DNA of 64,000 nt from Rhizobium sp. GN54 (lineage in GTDB: Bacteria; Pseudomonadota; Alphaproteobacteria; Rhizobiales; Rhizobiaceae), in contig NZ_JAJNCZ010000008.1 in the NCBI RefSeq assembly GCF_021026345.1, positions 62,001 through 126,000 on the forward strand. Reading direction: 5' to 3'. The position numbers were made by a program, and so were the translations under genes. A model generated the notes under the pieces. The model was not told the origin of the DNA. It ran no database searches and saw only the letters and a program-made list of their open reading frames with translations. The stretch's first letter is position 1. Each line of letters begins with the position of its first letter. Positions 8,723 to 18,542 of this stretch are shown here, in pieces.

Positions 8723-9769
8723 ATGGAACTTGGCCTTCACACCTTTGCCGATGTCGATCCCGCTGCCGCAGACCGTGGCAGGGAAGGGGAGCGGCGCGTG
8801 CGCGAGCTTCTGGAAGAAATCGAGCTGGCCGACCGGGTCGGCCTCGACGTGTTCGGGATCGGCGAGCACCACCGCCCGGACTATGCGGCGTCCGCCCCGG
8901 CGGTCATCCTTGCCGCGGCCGCGGCGCGGACGAAGTCGATCCGGCTTTCCAGCTCGGTGACCGTGCTTTCTTCCGACGACCCGGTGCGCGTCTTCCAGCA
9001 GTATGCGACGCTCGACCTGATCTCGGGCGGGCGCGCCGAGATCATGGCCGGTCGCGGTTCCTTCATCGAATCCTTCCCGCTGTTCGGCTACGACCTGGAG
9101 GACTACGACAAGCTGTTCGAGGAAAAGCTCGACCTGCTTCTGGCGATCAACGAAAGCGAAAAGGTTTCCTGGAGTGGCGAGACGCGGGCGCCGATTCCCG
9201 GGCTCGGCGTCTATCCGCGGCCGGTCCAGGGCCGGCTGCCGGTCTGGATCGCCGTCGGCGGCACGCCGCAATCGGTGGTGCGGGCTGCGGTGCATGGCCT
9301 GCCGCTGGCACTGGCGATCATCGGCGGCACGCCGGCGCGCTATGCGCCACTGTTCGATCTCTACCGCGAGGCCGCGGGCCGCGCCGGGCAGGACGCGGCA
9401 AAGCTGAAGACCAGCATCAACGTGCACGGCTTCATCGCCGACACGTTCGAGGCGGCGGCCGACCGGTTCTTCGGGCCGCAGACCGCGGTGATGAACCGGA
9501 TCGGTGCCGAGCGCGGCTGGGGACCGACGAGCCGGGCGCAGTTCGATCTCGCGACCGGACCCGAGGGCCATCTGTTCCTCGGCGATCCGGAAACGGTCGC
9601 AGCCAAGATCGTCGCCCATCACCGGCTCTTCCGCAACGACCGCTTCGTGCTGCAGATGGCGATCGGCCTGATGCCGCACGAGCAGATCATGCGCGGCATC
9701 GAGCTCTACGGCACGAAGGTGGCGCCGCTGGTGCGCGAGGCGCTCGCGGCGGGGACTTCGCCGGCCTGA
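8723..9769 (+). CDS. LLM-class flavin-dependent oxidoreductase
   Basis: The roughly 348-aa protein is a luciferase-like monooxygenase (F420/FMN-type TIM barrel). It starts [13 protein letters not shown], contains [15 protein letters not shown] (a typical LLM active-site segment), [18 protein letters not shown] and the C-terminal [14 protein letters not shown]. Two ATGs are possible at 8717 and 8723; the second has GGAAGAG six bases upstream and matches the family N-terminus. The substrate cannot be deduced. It lies about 55 bases before the methionine aminopeptidase gene, on the same strand, with no clear functional link. Confidence 0.88.
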   Translation: MELGLHTFADVDPAAADRGREGERRVRELLEEIELADRVGLDVFGIGEHHRPDYAASAPAVILAAAAARTKSIRLSSSVTVLSSDDPVRVFQQYATLDLISGGRAEIMAGRGSFIESFPLFGYDLEDYDKLFEEKLDLLLAINESEKVSWSGETRAPIPGLGVYPRPVQGRLPVWIAVGGTPQSVVRAAVHGLPLALAIIGGTPARYAPLFDLYREAAGRAGQDAAKLKTSINVHGFIADTFEAAADRFFGPQTAVMNRIGAERGWGPTSRAQFDLATGPEGHLFLGDPETVAAKIVAHHRLFRNDRFVLQMAIGLMPHEQIMRGIELYGTKVAPLVREALAAGTSPA

Positions 9770-9823
9770 GGCATGGTCTCCGCCGCTCCGCCGTGATATG
9801 GAGCGCCTCGAAAGCGAGATAGG

Positions 9824-10573
9824 ATGACACTTAACAACGACGATGACCTGCGCGGCATGCAGGCGATCGGCCGCCTGTGCGGCAATGTCCTGCAGCACAT
9901 GGGCGCGGCCATCCGCCCGGGCATGACGACGGCGGAGCTGGACCTGATCGGCCGGCGGATGCTGGAGGAGGCCGGCGCCCGCTCGGCTCCGGAAAGCTGC
10001 TACGAATTCCCCGGCGCCACCTGCATCAGCGTCAACGAGGAAGTCGCGCACGGCATCCCCGGCGATCGCGTCATCGCCGAGGGCGACCTCGTCAACATCG
10101 ACGTCTCCGCCGAACTCGACGGCTTTTTCGCCGATACCGGCGCATCGTTCACGGTCGGCCGCGTCGCTGCGAACGTGGACCGGCTCTGCCGCGACGGCAA
10201 GCGGGCGATGTGGGTGGGGCTGAAGGAGGTCAAGGCCGGCAAGCCGCTGTCGGCGATCGGCAACGCCATCGGCACGTTCGCCCGCAAGAACCGCTATACG
10301 CTGATCACCAACCTTGCCAGCCACGGCGTCGGCCGCTCGCTGCACGAGGAGCCCTCCGAGATCGCGACCTGGCCGGACAGCCGCGAGAAGCGGCTGATGA
10401 CGGACGGCCTCGTCTTCACCGTCGAGCCGTTCCTGTCGCTCGGCGCCAACTGGGCGGAGAACGGCGACGACGACTGGACGCTCTACAGCGATCCGCGCGC
10501 GCCGACCGTGCAGTTCGAGCATACCGTGGTGGCGACGCGGAACGGGCCGCTGATCCTGACGCTGCCGGGCTAA
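9824..10573 (+). CDS. map: Type I methionine aminopeptidase
   Basis: A 249-aa metallopeptidase that removes the initiator methionine from nascent proteins. All five metal ligands are visible: Asp93 and Asp104 (NIDVSAELDGFFADTG), His167 (SHGVG), Glu201 (FTVEPFL) and Glu232 (FEHTVV), plus the substrate His76 in EEVAHGIPG. Length is that of the minimal type I enzyme without an N-terminal extension. Rhizobia often have more than one map paralogue; this one is not next to ribosomal-protein or secY genes, so it may be an accessory copy. Confidence 0.94.
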   Translation: MTLNNDDDLRGMQAIGRLCGNVLQHMGAAIRPGMTTAELDLIGRRMLEEAGARSAPESCYEFPGATCISVNEEVAHGIPGDRVIAEGDLVNIDVSAELDGFFADTGASFTVGRVAANVDRLCRDGKRAMWVGLKEVKAGKPLSAIGNAIGTFARKNRYTLITNLASHGVGRSLHEEPSEIATWPDSREKRLMTDGLVFTVEPFLSLGANWAENGDDDWTLYSDPRAPTVQFEHTVVATRNGPLILTLPG

Positions 10574-10679
10574 GGGCGAGGGGCTGATCTGAGGCGCGCC
10601 GCCGGCCTTCAGAAATTATCGTCGATCGATCAGTTTTAGTCGTTTGACGCAGCATGTTGCGCTGCAATAGGACGGCGGC

Positions 10680-11873
10680 ATGCCGCAAGTCTCCAAACCG
10701 CTCCATCCTCATCCCGTCGTCGTGGCGATCGCGGGCGGGCTGGCGCTTGCGTCGCTGATGGGCTTCGGCCGGTTCTTCTATACGCCGGTCCTGCCGGCGA
10801 TGATGGCCGACCTGCACCTCGATCCGGCGCAGGGCGGCCTGATCGCCGCCGCCAATTTCGCCGGCTATCTCGCAGGCGCCGTCCTGGCCGCCCATGGCTG
10901 GGCGGCCGGCCGCGAGCGCCCGCTGGCATTGGCGGCGCTGGCGGCGAACGCGGTGCTGCTTGCGGCCATGGGCCTTGCCGGCAGCATCCCCGCCTTCATC
11001 GTCATCCGCTTCCTGGCGGGCCTTGCCAGCGCGCTCGGCATGGTCTTCACCGCGGCCATCGTCCTGTCGCACGGGCTTGCGGCGGGCGACCGGCGTGTTC
11101 CCGTCATCTTTTTTTCCGGCGTGGGGGCAGGGATCGCGCTGTCGTCCCTGCTGGTGCTCTGGCTTGCCTCGCTGCATCCGGCAGGATTGCCGGGCTGGCG
11201 GCTGGACTGGTTCGTCGCGGCTGCCTTTGCCGCGCTCGCCCTTTTCGCGATCGGACCCTTTCTGCCGCGTGGCGGACGGGGCGGCCCGGCCCGGCCGGAG
11301 CCACCGCTTGTCTGGAGGCGGCCGCTTCTGGCGCTGACGCTCAGCTACGGACTGTTCGGCATCGGCTATGTCGTCACCGCCACCTTCATCGTCGCGATGG
11401 CCCGCGAGGGCGGAGGCGGGCGGCTGCTCGAAGGGTTGACCTGGTTTCTCACCGGCCTGACGGCAGCGCTGTCGCTTTTTGCCTGGAAGGCGCTCGACCG
11501 GCGTCTCGGCATCCTCGGCGTCTATCGCGCGGCGCTGGTGTTCGAAGCGTTCGGCGTCGCCGCCACGGTCGTGCTGCCGGCGCCGGCCTCCGTCCTCGTC
11601 GGCGGGATTCTGCTGGGGGCGACGTTCATGGTGGTCACCGCCTATGGCCTCCAGCTCGGCCGCACCATGGCGCCGGAAAGCCCGCGCCGGTCGCTCGCCA
11701 TGATGACGGCGGCCTTCGGAGTCGGCCAGATCGTCGGGCCGCTCGCTGCCGGCTGGCTCGCCGGCCTTTCGGGCGGCTACGGCCTGCCGAGCCTGCTTGC
11801 GGCCGCCGTGCTGGCGATCGCAGCACTTGCGACCCTTGCCGCCCACGATCACGACTTGATTAAATCTCGGTAA
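10680..11873 (+). CDS. MFS transporter, YbfB/YjiJ family
   Basis: The 397-aa inner-membrane protein has about twelve hydrophobic segments. Its start, GLALASLMGFGRFFYTPVLPAMM, is the hallmark of the YbfB/YjiJ group of major facilitator transporters. A cytoplasmic loop near residues 200-215 (RGGRGGPARPEP) separates the two six-helix halves. The C-terminal half contains TFMVVTAYGLQLGRTMAPESPRR and AFGVGQIVGPLAAGWLAG. The substrate is unknown for the family. It is followed at 95 bases by bacA; the intervening hairpin makes independent transcription likely. Confidence 0.88.
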   Translation: MPQVSKPLHPHPVVVAIAGGLALASLMGFGRFFYTPVLPAMMADLHLDPAQGGLIAAANFAGYLAGAVLAAHGWAAGRERPLALAALAANAVLLAAMGLAGSIPAFIVIRFLAGLASALGMVFTAAIVLSHGLAAGDRRVPVIFFSGVGAGIALSSLLVLWLASLHPAGLPGWRLDWFVAAAFAALALFAIGPFLPRGGRGGPARPEPPLVWRRPLLALTLSYGLFGIGYVVTATFIVAMAREGGGGRLLEGLTWFLTGLTAALSLFAWKALDRRLGILGVYRAALVFEAFGVAATVVLPAPASVLVGGILLGATFMVVTAYGLQLGRTMAPESPRRSLAMMTAAFGVGQIVGPLAAGWLAGLSGGYGLPSLLAAAVLAIAALATLAAHDHDLIKSR

Positions 11874-11897
11874 TCCACGGCCCCGGCGATTGTTGCT

Positions 11898-11924
11898 GTG
11901 CGGAAACTGCTTTAGTTTCCGCGC
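11898..11924 (+). promoter_or_regulatory. Stable hairpin in the bacA leader
   Basis: GCGGAAACT, a five-base loop GCTTT, and AGTTTCCGC form a perfect nine-base stem that extends by a G-U and a G-C pair. It ends 44 bases before the bacA start. There is no T-run on either strand, so it does not look like an ordinary Rho-independent terminator of the upstream MFS gene. A role in bacA mRNA stability or translation is possible but inferred. Confidence 0.45.
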
Positions 11925-11968
11925 GAACAGGAGCGGAGCAACCGTTCCCGCAACGAGAGACGATCGCC

Positions 11969-13234
11969 TTGTTTCATTCCTTCTTCCCCGAGCCGAAAAA
12001 ATTCTTCCTGTCCGCCCTGATCTGGACGTTCGTGGTCGTCGGGTTCTGGTACAGTTTCGGCGAGAGCCTCGGCGCTTCGCTGGGCCTGCCGCCTCTCGCC
12101 CCCGGGCAGGAAGTGCCGATCGGGCTCGGCCATTTCTTCACCACCGCCTCGATCTGGTTCTACCTCTATTTCATCGTGTCGATGGCGATCTTCTGCGGCT
12201 TCTGGCACCTGCGCGCCACCAACCAGCCGTGGCGACTGTGGTCTGTCTGGGGCTCGGCCTTCCTCATCTTCACGGTCTATTTTTCCGTCGACATCAGCGT
12301 CGCCGTCAACAACTGGCGCCGGCCGACCTATGACCGCATCATCGAGGCGCTGAAGGCGCCGAACACCGTCGGCTACGACGAGCTCTACGGCTACGCCTTC
12401 ATCTTCTTCCAGCTTGCCTCGATTTCCATCGTTACCGGCGTGCTCATCGCCTTCTTCACCAGCCACTACGTCTTCCGCTGGCGCAATGCGATGAACAATT
12501 TCTATGTCTCGGTCTGGCCGAAGGTCCGCACGATCGAGGGTGCCTCGCAGCGTATCCAGGAAGACACGATGCGCTTTGCCAGCACCGTGGAGGGCCTCGG
12601 CATCCGCCTGGTCGATTCCTTCATGACGCTGATCGCGTTCCTACCGGTGCTGCATGCGCTGTCGGCGAGCATCAAGGAACTGCCGATCGTCGGCGCCATT
12701 CCCTATCCGCTGGTGACGGCGGCGATCTTCTGGTCGATCTTCGGGACCGTCCTTCTGGCCGTCGTCGGCGTGAAGCTGCCGGGGCTGGAATTCCGCAACC
12801 AGCGCGTGGAGGCGGCCTACCGCAAGGAACTCGTCTATGGCGAGGACCATGCCGATCGCGCCCAGCCGCCGACGGTGCGTGAGCTGTTCGACAACGTCCG
12901 GAAGAACTATTTCCGGCTCTATTTCCACTACATGTACTTCAACGTCGCCCGCTACTTCTACCTGCAGACCGACGTCATCTTCTCGCTCTTCCTGCTGATC
13001 CCCTCGGTCGTCGCGGCCACGATCACCTTCGGCCTGATGCAGCAGATCCAGGGCGCGTTCTCGCAGGTCACGAACTCGTTCCAGTACCTCGTCAACTCCT
13101 GGCCGACCGTCATCGAGCTGATCTCGATCTACAAGCGCCTGAAGGCGTTCGAGGCGGCGATGGACGACAGGCCGCTGCCGTCGATCGACGAGGAATTCAT
13201 CGCTGCCGGCGGGGTCGAGGAGATGGCGCAGTAA
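11969..13234 (+). CDS. bacA: BacA/SbmA peptide transporter
   Basis: The 421-aa inner-membrane protein matches the SbmA/BacA family along its length: it starts MFHSFFPEPKKFFLSALIWT, contains VYFSVDISVAVNNWRRPTYD, and ends with FGLMQQIQGAFSQVTNSFQYLVNSW features seen in rhizobial BacA (about 420 aa). BacA imports peptides, including nodule-specific antimicrobial peptides and proline-rich antibiotics, using the proton gradient. It is required for bacteroid survival in some legumes and affects very-long-chain fatty acid modification of lipid A. The start codon is TTG, 12 bases after the purine-rich GAGAGA. The next gene is a convergent secreted deacetylase. Confidence 0.93.
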   Translation: MFHSFFPEPKKFFLSALIWTFVVVGFWYSFGESLGASLGLPPLAPGQEVPIGLGHFFTTASIWFYLYFIVSMAIFCGFWHLRATNQPWRLWSVWGSAFLIFTVYFSVDISVAVNNWRRPTYDRIIEALKAPNTVGYDELYGYAFIFFQLASISIVTGVLIAFFTSHYVFRWRNAMNNFYVSVWPKVRTIEGASQRIQEDTMRFASTVEGLGIRLVDSFMTLIAFLPVLHALSASIKELPIVGAIPYPLVTAAIFWSIFGTVLLAVVGVKLPGLEFRNQRVEAAYRKELVYGEDHADRAQPPTVRELFDNVRKNYFRLYFHYMYFNVARYFYLQTDVIFSLFLLIPSVVAATITFGLMQQIQGAFSQVTNSFQYLVNSWPTVIELISIYKRLKAFEAAMDDRPLPSIDEEFIAAGGVEEMAQ

Positions 13235-13252
13235 GCCAAGAAGCGTGTGACG

Positions 13253-14266
13253 TCAGAGCGTTTCGGAGGCGGCCCTGGCCGCCTTCGTCCGTTCGGCCAG
13301 GATGTCCATCGCCTCGCGCTGGCTGACGCAGGCGACGCCGGGCTTGCTGCAGACCTCGGTGAGGAAACGGTCGAGCGCGCGCCAGTAGGCGCCGCCGTTC
13401 ATCGCCACGAAATGAAAGCCGAGCTGGAGCGGGATGCGGTCGCCGGCATATTGCTCATCGAAGGCGGCGCGGAAGGCGGAGAGCGTCCGCTCCTCGAAGA
13501 CGGCGCTGTTCTTCTTGTCCTCGATCCCGCGCGAGTGGCGGACGAACAGGTTGTAGTCCATGCCGATCACCGGCCTGGCGGAGGGACCTTCGGGGATCAG
13601 CGGCAGAGAAAAGTGCACGAAGCCGTCGCTCTCGGTCGGCAGCACCGGCCCCTTGGAGACCTGGCTCGCGTCGTAGCGGAAGCCGAAGTCGCGCAGCGCC
13701 TGCGTCAGCGCCGGACCCGACGACAGATAGGGCGCCCGGAAGCCTGCGATGTCCTTCTCAGCGAAATTCCGCCATTCCACCGGTTCGCGCTCGGGCACGC
13801 CGGCGTTCTGCCAGGCGTCGCGCAGCGTGTTGCGGAAGAAGTCGAACTCCTGCTTCCACTCCTCGGTGCTCCATTTCGCACCGTCGAAATGGCCGCAGGC
13901 ATGGCTGCCGATGTCGTGTCCCTCGGCACGGGCCTGCCAGATGTGCTCGAGCCGCGTGACGACGTCCTTGTTGTCGGGCGCGAAGCCGACATTCGACTTG
14001 CCGCGCGGATGGTGCGGGGCCTGGTAGCTCTTGCGGTTCTCCTTCGTCATCAGGAAGGTGCAGGAGAGGAAATAGGTGAAGTGCGCACCGGTGCGCCGCG
14101 CCATCTCGCGGCTCTGCGTCCACAGCCGGTTGTCATGAGCGCCGTCGAAGGAGACGACGACGAGTTGCGCGGGCGCCTTGTCCGCCGGATCCTGCGGCGA
14201 CTGCGCAAGGGCCGGAAAACCGGCAAAGGAAAAGGCGAGGACGGCTGAAAGACTTGATCGAAACAT
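13253..14266 (-). CDS. Secreted polysaccharide deacetylase-family protein
   Basis: From the ATG at 14266 the protein is about 337 aa and has a signal peptide (MFRSSLSAVLAFSFAGFPALAQS). The catalytic domain shows VVVSFDGAHDN, where the usual second Asp of the FDDG motif is replaced, the metal-binding pair in GHDIGSHACGHFDG, and FRAPYLS, the third motif of NodB-like deacetylases. It should act in the periplasm on a carbohydrate. An ATG 21 bases upstream would put charged residues before the signal peptide and is less likely. It lies tail-to-tail with bacA. Confidence 0.86.
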   Translation of the reverse strand: MFRSSLSAVLAFSFAGFPALAQSPQDPADKAPAQLVVVSFDGAHDNRLWTQSREMARRTGAHFTYFLSCTFLMTKENRKSYQAPHHPRGKSNVGFAPDNKDVVTRLEHIWQARAEGHDIGSHACGHFDGAKWSTEEWKQEFDFFRNTLRDAWQNAGVPEREPVEWRNFAEKDIAGFRAPYLSSGPALTQALRDFGFRYDASQVSKGPVLPTESDGFVHFSLPLIPEGPSARPVIGMDYNLFVRHSRGIEDKKNSAVFEERTLSAFRAAFDEQYAGDRIPLQLGFHFVAMNGGAYWRALDRFLTEVCSKPGVACVSQREAMDILAERTKAARAASETL

Positions 14267-14406
14267 GGGCACCGCGACAATTTGCAACGGGCCTTCATCG
14301 GTTGTGATTGCGGCAAAGCCGTGATCGCACTGGAATTTGGCCGAAGGCGGCGCTATCCCAGCGTGACGGTCTCTGACCGCATTTCCATGACGAAAGGCGG
14401 AATTCC

Positions 14407-14991
14407 ATGACTTTACTCGTTGCGGGCATCGTTCTCTTCATCGCGACGCATCTCGTTCGCCCGTTTGCGCCCGGCCTTCGTGCCGCCGCAATCGACCGTC
14501 TCGGCAAGCCGGCCTTCATGGCGATCCATGGCATCGTTTCGCTCCTGAGCGCGGTCATGATGGTCTACGGCTTCGTCGACGCGCGCCAGAACGGCGGCAC
14601 CATGCTCTACTTCCCGCCGGCGTTCATGGCGCACATCACGCTGACGCTGATGCTGATCGCCTCGATCTGTCTGGTCGCCGGCTTCCTGCCGGCGGGGTAC
14701 ATCCGCACGAAGCTGAAGTTCCCGTTGCTCGTGGCGATCAAGATCTGGGCGCTCGCGCACCTGCTCGCCAATGGCGAGAGCTATTCGGTGGTGCTGTTCC
14801 TGGCGATCCTCGCCTGGGCCGTCGTTCTCCGCATCTCGCTGAAGAAGCGGATCGCATCCGGCGAGACGAAGCTGCCGGTCTTCGTTTCCGCTCGCTATGA
14901 TGTGATCGCCATCGTCGTCGGCGTGGCGCTCTATGCGGCAATCGTGCTGAAACTGCACGAACTCCTGATCGGCGTTGCGCCGATGATCTGA
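14407..14991 (+). CDS. NnrU family membrane protein
   Basis: A 194-aa integral membrane protein with about six hydrophobic segments. It opens MTLLVAGIVLFIATHLVRPFAPGLR, a pattern typical of NnrU. NnrU was first described with denitrification genes, but related proteins are widespread and their function is unsettled; relatives also resemble the isoprenylcysteine methyltransferase/NnrU superfamily. No nir or nor genes are near. It is followed at 119 bases by the YfgM-like gene, on the same strand. Confidence 0.87.
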   Translation: MTLLVAGIVLFIATHLVRPFAPGLRAAAIDRLGKPAFMAIHGIVSLLSAVMMVYGFVDARQNGGTMLYFPPAFMAHITLTLMLIASICLVAGFLPAGYIRTKLKFPLLVAIKIWALAHLLANGESYSVVLFLAILAWAVVLRISLKKRIASGETKLPVFVSARYDVIAIVVGVALYAAIVLKLHELLIGVAPMI

Positions 14992-15110
14992 CCGGTTTTT
15001 CCGGATTGAACCTGCGGCGGCGGCGCGAAATCGCGCTGCCCCCTTACAACGCGCCAAAAATCGGGTAGAAGCGCGAAAAACAATCTTACGAGTGAAAGCC
15101 GGAACCGATA

Positions 15111-15782
15111 ATGGCAAACCAGGACGACAGCTTTATCCGCGAAGTGAACGAGGAACTTCGCTCCGACCAGATGCGCGCCTTCTGGCGGCGCTTCGGCCGG
15201 ATCCTCATCGCTGTCGCGATCCTCTTCGTCCTCGGCACGATCGCCAAGGTCGGCTACGAATACTGGCGCGAGCGCGAGGCGTCGGCTGCCGGCGACAAGT
15301 TCCTCTCGGCGCTGACGCAGATCCGCGAGGGCAACAAGGACGAGGGCCAGAAGCAGCTTGCCGCGCTCGAGCAGGAAGGTTTCGGCGCCTATCCGGTGCT
15401 GGCGCGCATGCGCTCCGCCTCGCTCCTGGCGGAGGGCGGCGACGTCGCCGGTGCGGTCACCGCGTTTTCGGCGATCGCCAATGACGGTTCGGTGCCGCAG
15501 GCCATCCGCGATGCGGCCCGCCTGCGCGCGGCCTATCTCCTCGTCGATACCGGCACCTACGAGCAGGTCGCCGCCGAGGCCGAGCAACTGACGAACGCGT
15601 CGAGCCCGATGCGCCATTCGGCGCGCGAGGTGCTGGGCCTGTCGGCCTACAAGGCCGGCGACTTCGCCCGTGCCAAGGAATGGTTCGAGCAGATCGTCGA
15701 CGACGCCGAGGCGCCGCGCAACCTCTCCAACCGCGCGCAGATGCTGCTCGACCTGATCGCCGCCAGCGGCAAGGCCTCCTGA
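15111..15782 (+). CDS. YfgM-like TPR membrane protein
   Basis: The 223-aa protein has a short cytoplasmic N-terminus ([20 protein letters not shown]), one transmembrane segment at about residues 27-46 ([19 protein letters not shown]), and a periplasmic helical repeat region (TPR_21-like, residues 50-220). This is the layout of YfgM, an ancillary subunit near the Sec translocon that helps periplasmic chaperones. As in many proteobacteria it lies directly upstream of der (41 bases) and is probably co-transcribed with it. Confidence 0.88.
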   Translation: MANQDDSFIREVNEELRSDQMRAFWRRFGRILIAVAILFVLGTIAKVGYEYWREREASAAGDKFLSALTQIREGNKDEGQKQLAALEQEGFGAYPVLARMRSASLLAEGGDVAGAVTAFSAIANDGSVPQAIRDAARLRAAYLLVDTGTYEQVAAEAEQLTNASSPMRHSAREVLGLSAYKAGDFARAKEWFEQIVDDAEAPRNLSNRAQMLLDLIAASGKAS

Positions 15783-15823
15783 CGCCGCGCCTTCGCGCGG
15801 CTCAAACCGGAACGGAACGTCCC

Positions 15824-17257
15824 ATGAGCTTCACCGTCGCCATCGTCGGGCGCCCCAATGTCGGCAAGTCCACGCTGTTCAACCGGCTGGTGGGCAAGAA
15901 GCTCGCGCTGGTGGACGACACGCCGGGCGTGACCCGCGATCGCCGGCCGGGCGAGGCGAAGCTGGTGGACCTGCGCTTCCGCGTCGTCGACACCGCCGGC
16001 CTCGAGGAGGCCGCGCCGGAGACGCTGCAGGGACGCATGCGGGCGCAGACGGAGGCGGCGATCGACGAGGCGGACCTGTCGCTGTTCATCGTCGATGCCA
16101 AGACCGGGCTGACCCCGGTCGACCAGGCGCTGGCCGAGATGCTGCGCCGCCACGGCAAGCCGGTGGTGCTCGTCGCCAACAAGTCCGAGGCGCGCGATTC
16201 CGACGCCGGTTTCTATGACGCCTTCACCCTCGGTCTCGGCGATCCGACGCCGATTTCCGCCGAACACGGCCAGGGCATGCTCGACCTGCGCGACGCGATC
16301 GTCGCAGCCATCGGCGAAGACCGCGCCTTCCCGCCCAAGGAGGACGAGGCCGTCACCAACGTGGACGTGCCGCAGGTCGCGCCCGGCGCAGACGGCGAGG
16401 CGGAAGACGAAGAGCCCGCCTATGACGAGACCAAGCCGCTGCGCGTGGCGATCGTCGGCCGCCCGAATGCCGGCAAGTCGACCCTGATCAACCGTTTCCT
16501 CGGCGAGGACCGGCTCCTGACCGGCCCGGAGGCCGGCATCACCCGCGACAGCATCTCGGTGGAGTGGGACTGGCGCGGCCGCACCATCAAGATGTTCGAT
16601 ACCGCCGGCATGCGCCGCAAGGCGAAGGTGCAGGAGAAGCTGGAGAAGCTGTCGGTCGCCGACGGCCTGCGCGCGATCCGCTTCGCCGAAACCGTCGTCA
16701 TCGTCTTCGATGCGACGATCCCGTTCGAGAAGCAGGACCTGCAGATCGTCGATCTCGTCCTGCGCGAGGGCAGGGCGGCCGTGCTCGCCTTCAACAAATG
16801 GGACCTGATCGAGGATCCGCAGGCCGTGCTGGCGGAATTGCGCGAGAAGACCGAGCGACTTTTGCCGCAGGCGCGCGGCATCCGCGCCGTGCCGATCTCC
16901 GGCCAGACCGGCCGCGGGCTCGACAAGCTGATGCAGTCGATCATCGACACCGACCGCGTCTGGAACCGCCGCGTCTCGACCGCCCGGCTGAACCGCTGGC
17001 TGGAAGCACAGCAGGTCCAGCATCCGCCGCCGGCCGTCTCCGGTCGAAGGCTGAAGCTCAAATACATGACGCAGGTGAAGGCCCGCCCGCCGGGCTTCAT
17101 GATCTCGTGCACGCGCCCCGAGGCGCTGCCGGAATCCTATGTCCGCTACCTGACAAACGGCCTGCGCAACGATTTCGACCTGCCCGGCGTGCCGATCCGC
17201 ATCCACTTCCGGGCCGCGGACAATCCCTATGCCGGCAAGGCGAAGAAGCGGCGCTAG
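15824..17257 (+). CDS. der: Ribosome biogenesis GTPase Der (EngA)
   Basis: The 477-aa protein has the tandem GTPase domains unique to Der, an essential factor in 50S subunit assembly. The first G1 motif GRPNVGKS is at residues 9-16, with DTPGVTRD and DTAGLEE. The second G1 motif GRPNAGKS is at 212-219, with [11 protein letters not shown] and NKWD. A C-terminal KH-like domain follows, ending AGKAKKRR. The two domains are joined by an acidic linker ([14 protein letters not shown]). Length and motifs are complete. The ATG was chosen because it starts directly at [12 protein letters not shown]. Confidence 0.98.
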   Translation: MSFTVAIVGRPNVGKSTLFNRLVGKKLALVDDTPGVTRDRRPGEAKLVDLRFRVVDTAGLEEAAPETLQGRMRAQTEAAIDEADLSLFIVDAKTGLTPVDQALAEMLRRHGKPVVLVANKSEARDSDAGFYDAFTLGLGDPTPISAEHGQGMLDLRDAIVAAIGEDRAFPPKEDEAVTNVDVPQVAPGADGEAEDEEPAYDETKPLRVAIVGRPNAGKSTLINRFLGEDRLLTGPEAGITRDSISVEWDWRGRTIKMFDTAGMRRKAKVQEKLEKLSVADGLRAIRFAETVVIVFDATIPFEKQDLQIVDLVLREGRAAVLAFNKWDLIEDPQAVLAELREKTERLLPQARGIRAVPISGQTGRGLDKLMQSIIDTDRVWNRRVSTARLNRWLEAQQVQHPPPAVSGRRLKLKYMTQVKARPPGFMISCTRPEALPESYVRYLTNGLRNDFDLPGVPIRIHFRAADNPYAGKAKKRR

Positions 17258-17293
17258 GGCTACCAGAGCGCTCGCCGGAATTGCCGGGCGATA

Positions 17294-17554
17294 TCAGCCT
17301 TGTTCGCTCGCGACGCCGAAAAGAGAGGCCACCACGGGATCGAGGGCATTGAGATCCTCGAGCGTCAGCGGGGGGAATTTGCCCTGCATCAAGCCCAGTC
17401 GCCGACTGACACGCTTCCTGTTCTCGGCCGGTAGGATGCGTGCGACGGGTTTGCCGGCGCGTGTGATGACGATTTCCGTTTCCGCTCCGTGCTGAATGTC
17501 GCGCACGAGCTTTGAAAAATTCGATCTTGCGTCTCGCAGGTCCACGGTGCGCAT
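17294..17554 (-). CDS. Orphan Phd/YefM-type antitoxin
   Basis: The 86-aa protein has the antitoxin pattern MRTVDLRDARSNFSKLVRDI, then TEIVITRAGKPVARILPAE. The C-terminal part (LTLEDLNALDPVVASLFG) is the presumed toxin-binding tail. No toxin gene follows: only 36 bases separate its stop from the end of der. The toxin may have been lost, or the antitoxin may act in trans or as a plain regulator. A longer in-frame start at 17605 adds residues unrelated to the family. Confidence 0.85.
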   Translation of the reverse strand: MRTVDLRDARSNFSKLVRDIQHGAETEIVITRAGKPVARILPAENRKRVSRRLGLMQGKFPPLTLEDLNALDPVVASLFGVASEQG

Positions 17555-17617
17555 GTGAGGCGTCCTCGTTGGTGTCTTACGATATAAGCACGCGAAATCG
17601 CCCACAACTGTCAGGCG

Positions 17618-18529
17618 TTACCCCGGCAGCTTCTCCTTCTCCACCAACGCACCGTGATGCTGGATGACGGCAGCGGCGACGGCGGCGGCGAAGCGGGCGG
17701 CTTCAGTTGCATCGCCGGCGACGACGTAGCGGGCGAGGAAACTGCCGTTGAAGCTGTCGCCGGCGCTGGTCGTGTCGACGATCGTCTCGACCCTGGCCGA
17801 AGGGACGTGGCTCCTTCTCTCTCCAAAGGCGAGGGTGGCGCCGTCCGCGCCGTCCTTGACGACGATGTCGGCGACGCCGAGCGCGCGGTAGCGGGCGATT
17901 GTGGCCTCGATCGAAGCGTCGCCGAAATGGGTGGCCTCGTCGTCGAAGCTCGGCATCACCAGCGAGGCGGCGCGTGCGCCGTCGCTGATCGTCTCGCGCA
18001 TGCGCTCGGCACTGTCCCAGAGCCGGGGGCGGATATTGGGGTCGAATGCGACCAGCTTGCCGGAAGCCCGGGCGCGACGGAGCTCTGCGAGCAGCGTGTC
18101 GACGTCCTCAGGCGACAGGATCGCCAGCGTGATCCCGGAGAAGACGATGACGTCCGATGCCTCGATCGCTGCACGCAGGCGATCGGCGTCGCGCGCGAGC
18201 AGCTTTGCCGCCGATGTCGAGCGCCAGTAGGAGAAGCTGCGCTCGCCGTCGTTCAGGTGGATCATGTAGAGGCCCGGCGAACGGCCTTCGATGCGGGCGA
18301 TGCGGCCGGTGCCGACGCCCTTGCTCTCGATGAAGGCCAGCATTTCGTCGGAGATCATGTCGCAGCCGACGGCGGTGAAATAGTCGACCGACCAGTCGGC
18401 GGGCAGGTACCGGCGGGCATAATAGGCGGTGTTGAAGGTGTCGCCGGCGAAGCTCTTGCGCATCAGGCCGCCATCGGCCTGCATCAGTTCCACCATGCAT
18501 TCGCCAATTGCGAGCAGCCTGCCTGCCAT
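17618..18529 (-). CDS. kdgK: Sugar kinase, probable 2-keto-3-deoxygluconate kinase
   Basis: The 303-aa PfkB-family kinase opens with LLAIGECMVELMQ, has the sugar-binding FAGDTFNTAYYARR, and ends with the ATP/catalytic motif DTTSAGDSFNGSFLARY, with the Asp of AGD as the catalytic base. These features and VAFDPNIRPRLW fit 2-dehydro-3-deoxygluconokinase, which makes KDPG for the Entner-Doudoroff pathway. I place the start at 18529, which has AGGCGG upstream; an upstream start adds 15 unrelated residues. It lies 13 bases downstream of the Ldh-family dehydrogenase gene in a two-gene operon. Confidence 0.85.
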   Translation of the reverse strand: MAGRLLAIGECMVELMQADGGLMRKSFAGDTFNTAYYARRYLPADWSVDYFTAVGCDMISDEMLAFIESKGVGTGRIARIEGRSPGLYMIHLNDGERSFSYWRSTSAAKLLARDADRLRAAIEASDVIVFSGITLAILSPEDVDTLLAELRRARASGKLVAFDPNIRPRLWDSAERMRETISDGARAASLVMPSFDDEATHFGDASIEATIARYRALGVADIVVKDGADGATLAFGERRSHVPSARVETIVDTTSAGDSFNGSFLARYVVAGDATEAARFAAAVAAAVIQHHGALVEKEKLPG

Positions 18530-18542
18530 GAATTCCGCCTCC

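Noticed and set aside
8588-10522. 644-aa minus-strand frame across the LLM and map genes
   Set aside because: It is a shadow frame with low-complexity composition; both plus-strand genes have intact active-site motifs.
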